DNA of 15,900 nucleotides from Alphaproteobacteria bacterium (GTDB lineage Bacteria > Pseudomonadota > Alphaproteobacteria > UBA8366), in the NCBI GenBank assembly GCA_018665505.1, contig JABJCS010000652.1, positions 1 through 15,900 of the forward strand. The letters run 5' to 3'. The notes beneath the pieces are model-generated. The model searched no databases and had not been told where the DNA came from. It was given only the letters and a program-made list of their open reading frames with translations. Shown in pieces: positions 13,732-15,900 of the stretch. How positions within the stretch are numbered: the stretch's first letter is position 1; the number at the start of each line of letters is the position of its first letter. The position numbers and the translations under genes are program-made.

Positions 13732-14301
13732 ATGAAGATCAACGGCAACGCGGTTCGACCGGGCAACATTATCGAGCATCAAGGCCGACTCTGGCGCGCG
13801 ACAAAAATCCAGCATACGCAGCCGGGAAAAGGTGGAGCTTACCTGCAGGTCGAATTGAAAGATATTCGCGACGGTACAGAGCTTAACGAGCGCTTCCGCT
13901 CATCCGAAACGGTGGAGCGCGTCCGTCTTGAGCAGAAAGATTTCCAGTTTCTCTTCACAGACGGTGACGATTACACCTTTATGGATAACAATACCTACGA
14001 TCAGGTCACCGTCCACATAGACTTTATCGGCGAAGATGCCGCCAAATTCCTCCAAGAAGGCATGACGGTGGAGATGGAGTTCTACGAAGAATCGCCGATC
14101 GCCGTTTCGCTACCGGAGAAAGTAGCCCTTGAAATTATCGAGGCCGACGCCGTGGTGAAGGGACAAACCGCTTCTTCGTCCTATAAACCGGCAACCTTGG
14201 AGAACGGCGTAAAAACGTTGGTGCCGCCGCATATCGAGTCAGGTACCCGCGTCGTCGTCAATACCGCCGACGGCTCTTACGTCGAACGGGCCAAAGATTA
14301 A
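13732..14301 (+). CDS. efp: Translation elongation factor P
   Basis: A 189-residue ribosome-binding factor that relieves stalling at consecutive prolines. The start is ATG 13732 ([11 protein letters not shown]), which gives the standard length; an in-frame upstream start would run through the promoter region and the thiE tail. The KOW-like domain I carries the exposed loop TQPGKGGAY with Lys33, the residue at the place of the lysine modified by EpmA/EpmB in other bacteria. Domains II and III include [20 protein letters not shown] and the signature region [17 protein letters not shown], followed by [16 protein letters not shown] suhB-like gene follows at 32 bp. It is notable that the last gene in the window encodes an extremely proline-rich protein, the kind of client this factor helps to translate. 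Confidence 0.97.
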   Translation: MKINGNAVRPGNIIEHQGRLWRATKIQHTQPGKGGAYLQVELKDIRDGTELNERFRSSETVERVRLEQKDFQFLFTDGDDYTFMDNNTYDQVTVHIDFIGEDAAKFLQEGMTVEMEFYEESPIAVSLPEKVALEIIEADAVVKGQTASSSYKPATLENGVKTLVPPHIESGTRVVVNTADGSYVERAKD

Positions 14302-14333
14302 CCACTCCGCGCAAATGCGCCGAAAGTAACAAA

Positions 14334-15137
14334 ATGCCGAGACGCTCCGCCGATATTAATGTGATGGTGCGCGCTGCCGAGCGCGCCGGGCGGGCATTGA
14401 TCCGCGATTTTGGCGAGGTGGACAATCTTCAGGTCAGCAAGAAGGGCCCTGGTGACTTTGTGTCCGCCGCCGACCTCAAGGCGGAAGAGACTGTCAAATA
14501 CGAACTAAAGAAAGCCCGCCCCACGTTCGGTTTCCTGATGGAAGAGAGCGGGACCACCGCCGGTTCCGACAAATCCCATGTATGGATCGTCGACCCGCTG
14601 GACGGCACCACGAACTTCCTGCACGGATTACCGCACTTTTGCGTCTCGATTGCTCTGGCACGAGACAACGAAGTTATTGCCGGCGTCATTTTCGACCCGA
14701 TCAAGGACGAAGTTTTCTGGGCGGAACGCGGCATCGGCGCGTTCGTTAACAGTCGCCGCTTGCGGGTCTCTGGACGCAGTCGAATGGATGAGGCGATCCT
14801 GGCAACAGGCGTGCCCTTCAAACTACACGACGACGAGACCGTGGATCTGTTTATCGAGCAATTGCGCCCGATCATGAAACAAACCGCCGGTGTGCGCCGC
14901 TACGGTGCGGCTGCGCTCGATCTCGCATATGTAGCGGCGGGCCGCTATGATGGGTATTGGGAGAATGGTCTCAATCCCTGGGATGTCGCAGCGGGTATTC
15001 TTATTGTTCGGGAAGCCGGAGGCTTCGTTACGGATCTCACCGGCCAACGGTACGAACTCGGTGCGAAGAACATTCTCGCAACCAACGACGGACTGCATCA
15101 CAAGCTCTCGGAATTGCTCGTCCGCAAGCCCGGTTAG
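14334..15137 (+). CDS. suhB: Inositol-monophosphatase-family protein, SuhB-like
   Basis: A 267-residue metal-dependent phosphatase of the FIG superfamily; typical substrates are inositol 1-phosphate and related sugar phosphates, and SuhB also acts in rRNA transcription in E. coli. Metal ligands are visible: Glu70 in LMEESG, then WIVDPLDGTTNFLHG with Asp87 and Asp90 (84-98), and NPWDVAAG with Asp217 (214-221). The length is the family's usual one. The ATG at 14334 has only a weak ribosome site (GAAAG). The gene lies 32 bp after efp on the same strand and is probably cotranscribed. An alternative role as a bisphosphate nucleotidase (CysQ) is less likely given the sequence of the DPLDGTTNF block and the length. 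Confidence 0.93.
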   Translation: MPRRSADINVMVRAAERAGRALIRDFGEVDNLQVSKKGPGDFVSAADLKAEETVKYELKKARPTFGFLMEESGTTAGSDKSHVWIVDPLDGTTNFLHGLPHFCVSIALARDNEVIAGVIFDPIKDEVFWAERGIGAFVNSRRLRVSGRSRMDEAILATGVPFKLHDDETVDLFIEQLRPIMKQTAGVRRYGAAALDLAYVAAGRYDGYWENGLNPWDVAAGILIVREAGGFVTDLTGQRYELGAKNILATNDGLHHKLSELLVRKPG

Positions 15138-15187
15138 GTAGAACGCCAACATCCGAGTTTTTGTTGTCGCTGCTGACGCCCTGAGAT

Positions 15188-15242
15188 ATCTTCGCCAGAC
15201 GGATAGGTTGATCCCGGAACCGTCAATTCATAAGGCGAAGAT
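15188..15242 (+). promoter_or_regulatory. Long 5' leader stem covering the start codon of the last gene
   Basis: ATCTTCGCC (15188-15196) is perfectly complementary to GGCGAAGAT (15234-15242). Inside it GACGG (15198-15202) pairs with CCGTC (15220-15224), leaving a 17-base loop. The distal arm includes part of the AAGG ribosome site (15232-15235) and the first two bases of the ATG (15241-15243). An alternative GGTT/AACC pairing (15206-15209 with 15218-15221) competes with the inner stem. The geometry suits translational control by leader structure. It requires transcription to start upstream of 15188. Confidence 0.5.
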
Positions 15243-15900
15243 GAAAAAAATATTTCCGCACAATATCCGGCACATTCCGCTTGCGCTCGGCGTGAGCGTT
15301 CTAACGTTTGCCGGTGCCGTTTTCGTTTCAAGCGGACAAGCGACGGCCCAGACGACCGTCTATACGGATCAATACGGCAATCCAACGGTCAGCGTCGACC
15401 TTAGGGTGCTGGACGCACTCGGCCCGGAACGAAACATGCCGGATTTGTATCGAAAAACCGCGCCGCTACCCTCGCGACCGGTTATGGCACGACGACCGGC
15501 GCCGACGGCAGGTGGCGGGCGCAGCGGATTATTGGCGCCACCACCACGCGGTATGCCGCGCTCGAAACTTAATATTCCCTCGACCGCGCTGCCCACACGC
15601 GCGCCGACGCGCCAAGTCGCCCCGCCGCCGCCCGCAAATCTGACTTCTGCGCCTAAGCCACGACCGCGTGTCGCCCCACCAGCAAGAGCGTCAGTGGCTC
15701 CGCCGCCACGACCGAAAATTGCCGCCCGCACGTCGCCGCCACCCGCACCATTAGCGGCGCCAAAGGCACCTCAGTCGCGCCTCTCGGCACCGCGCATTCC
15801 GACAGCGCCACCACCCATGGCCGCACCGACGAGAGCGGCACCTGCACCTGTAGCACCAGTCTCTCGCCCTGTCGTAGCACCACCGCCACGACCACCTTTA
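15241..15900 (+). CDS. Proline-rich secreted protein, 3' end outside the window
   Basis: The frame is open from ATG 15241 to the window edge (220 codons, no stop). Residues 1-36 form a signal peptide: MKKIFPHNIR, a hydrophobic core (about 12-30), then QATA with likely cleavage before QTT. Residues 38-75 are of ordinary composition (TVYTDQYGNPTVSVDLRVLD, then LGPERNMPD). From about residue 76 onward the chain is dominated by Pro, Ala and Arg, with many PPPR, APPPRP and RVAPP blocks and almost no acidic residues. This resembles a periplasm-spanning linker. The order suhB then a proline-rich secreted protein suggests an OmpA-like peptidoglycan-binding domain beyond the edge, but none is visible. 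AAGG lies 5 bases before the ATG and is partly buried in a leader stem. Confidence 0.75.
   Translation, partial: MKKIFPHNIRHIPLALGVSVLTFAGAVFVSSGQATAQTTVYTDQYGNPTVSVDLRVLDALGPERNMPDLYRKTAPLPSRPVMARRPAPTAGGGRSGLLAPPPRGMPRSKLNIPSTALPTRAPTRQVAPPPPANLTSAPKPRPRVAPPARASVAPPPRPKIAARTSPPPAPLAAPKAPQSRLSAPRIPTAPPPMAAPTRAAPAPVAPVSRPVVAPPPRPPL

Noticed and set aside
15161..15190. TTGTTG and GATATC with 18-base spacing as a promoter for the proline-rich gene
   Set aside because: Weak hexamers; its expected start point would also remove the leader stem's 5' arm, so it was not called.
15175..15195. CTGAGA motif after suhB, considered as part of a thiamine riboswitch
   Set aside because: None of the other conserved riboswitch blocks is present, and the downstream gene is an envelope protein.

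Overview
The window reads as a chromosomal segment of an alphaproteobacterium, probably Rhodospirillales-like. This is inferred from moderately high GC, the type of central-carbon gene cluster, and intergenic inverted repeats of the ATTCCCGCgaagGCGGGAAT kind. No rRNA, tRNA, CRISPR array, integrase or transposase gene was seen.

Layout. (1) 1-2991, + strand: the 3' part of transketolase (tkt), type I glyceraldehyde-3-phosphate dehydrogenase (gap) and a small uncharacterised gene. (2) 3000-4760, + strand: a cupin-fold protein and a Gal80-like Gfo/Idh/MocA oxidoreductase, with a repeat element at the left border. (3) 10477-4805, - strand: a tight six-gene catabolic operon in the order short-chain dehydrogenase, crotonase 1, crotonase 2, acyl-CoA dehydrogenase, fumarylacetoacetate-hydrolase-family enzyme, TfdA/TauD-type 2-oxoglutarate dioxygenase. 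A pair of inverted repeats lies inside it. (4) 10591-11908: a secreted YceI-family protein (-), the C-terminal remnant of a LysR-type regulator (+), and a three-helix membrane protein (-). (5) 12065-15900, + strand: class I fructose-bisphosphate aldolase (fbaB), thiamine-phosphate synthase (thiE), elongation factor P (efp), an inositol-monophosphatase-family enzyme (suhB-like), and a proline-rich secreted protein that runs off the window.

Regions 1 and 5 look like two halves of one conserved housekeeping neighbourhood (tkt-gap-[pgk]-fba-thiE-efp-suhB). Regions 2-4 form a block of about 9 kb of accessory metabolism sitting between gap and fba. Phosphoglycerate kinase, often found in this position, is absent here. 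All copies of the inverted repeat lie inside or at the edge of the accessory block.

The six-gene operon carries enzymes for oxidation of an alcohol or ketone, CoA-thioester hydration, isomerisation or ring cleavage, alpha,beta-dehydrogenation, C-C hydrolysis and Fe(II)/2-oxoglutarate oxygenation. No CoA ligase, thiolase, transporter or intact regulator accompanies it, and its substrate cannot be read from the sequence. The most notable observations are this unassigned pathway, the decayed LysR regulator whose surviving tail abuts the YceI start codon, the interruption of the glycolytic cluster, and a long stem that buries the start codon of the final proline-rich gene.
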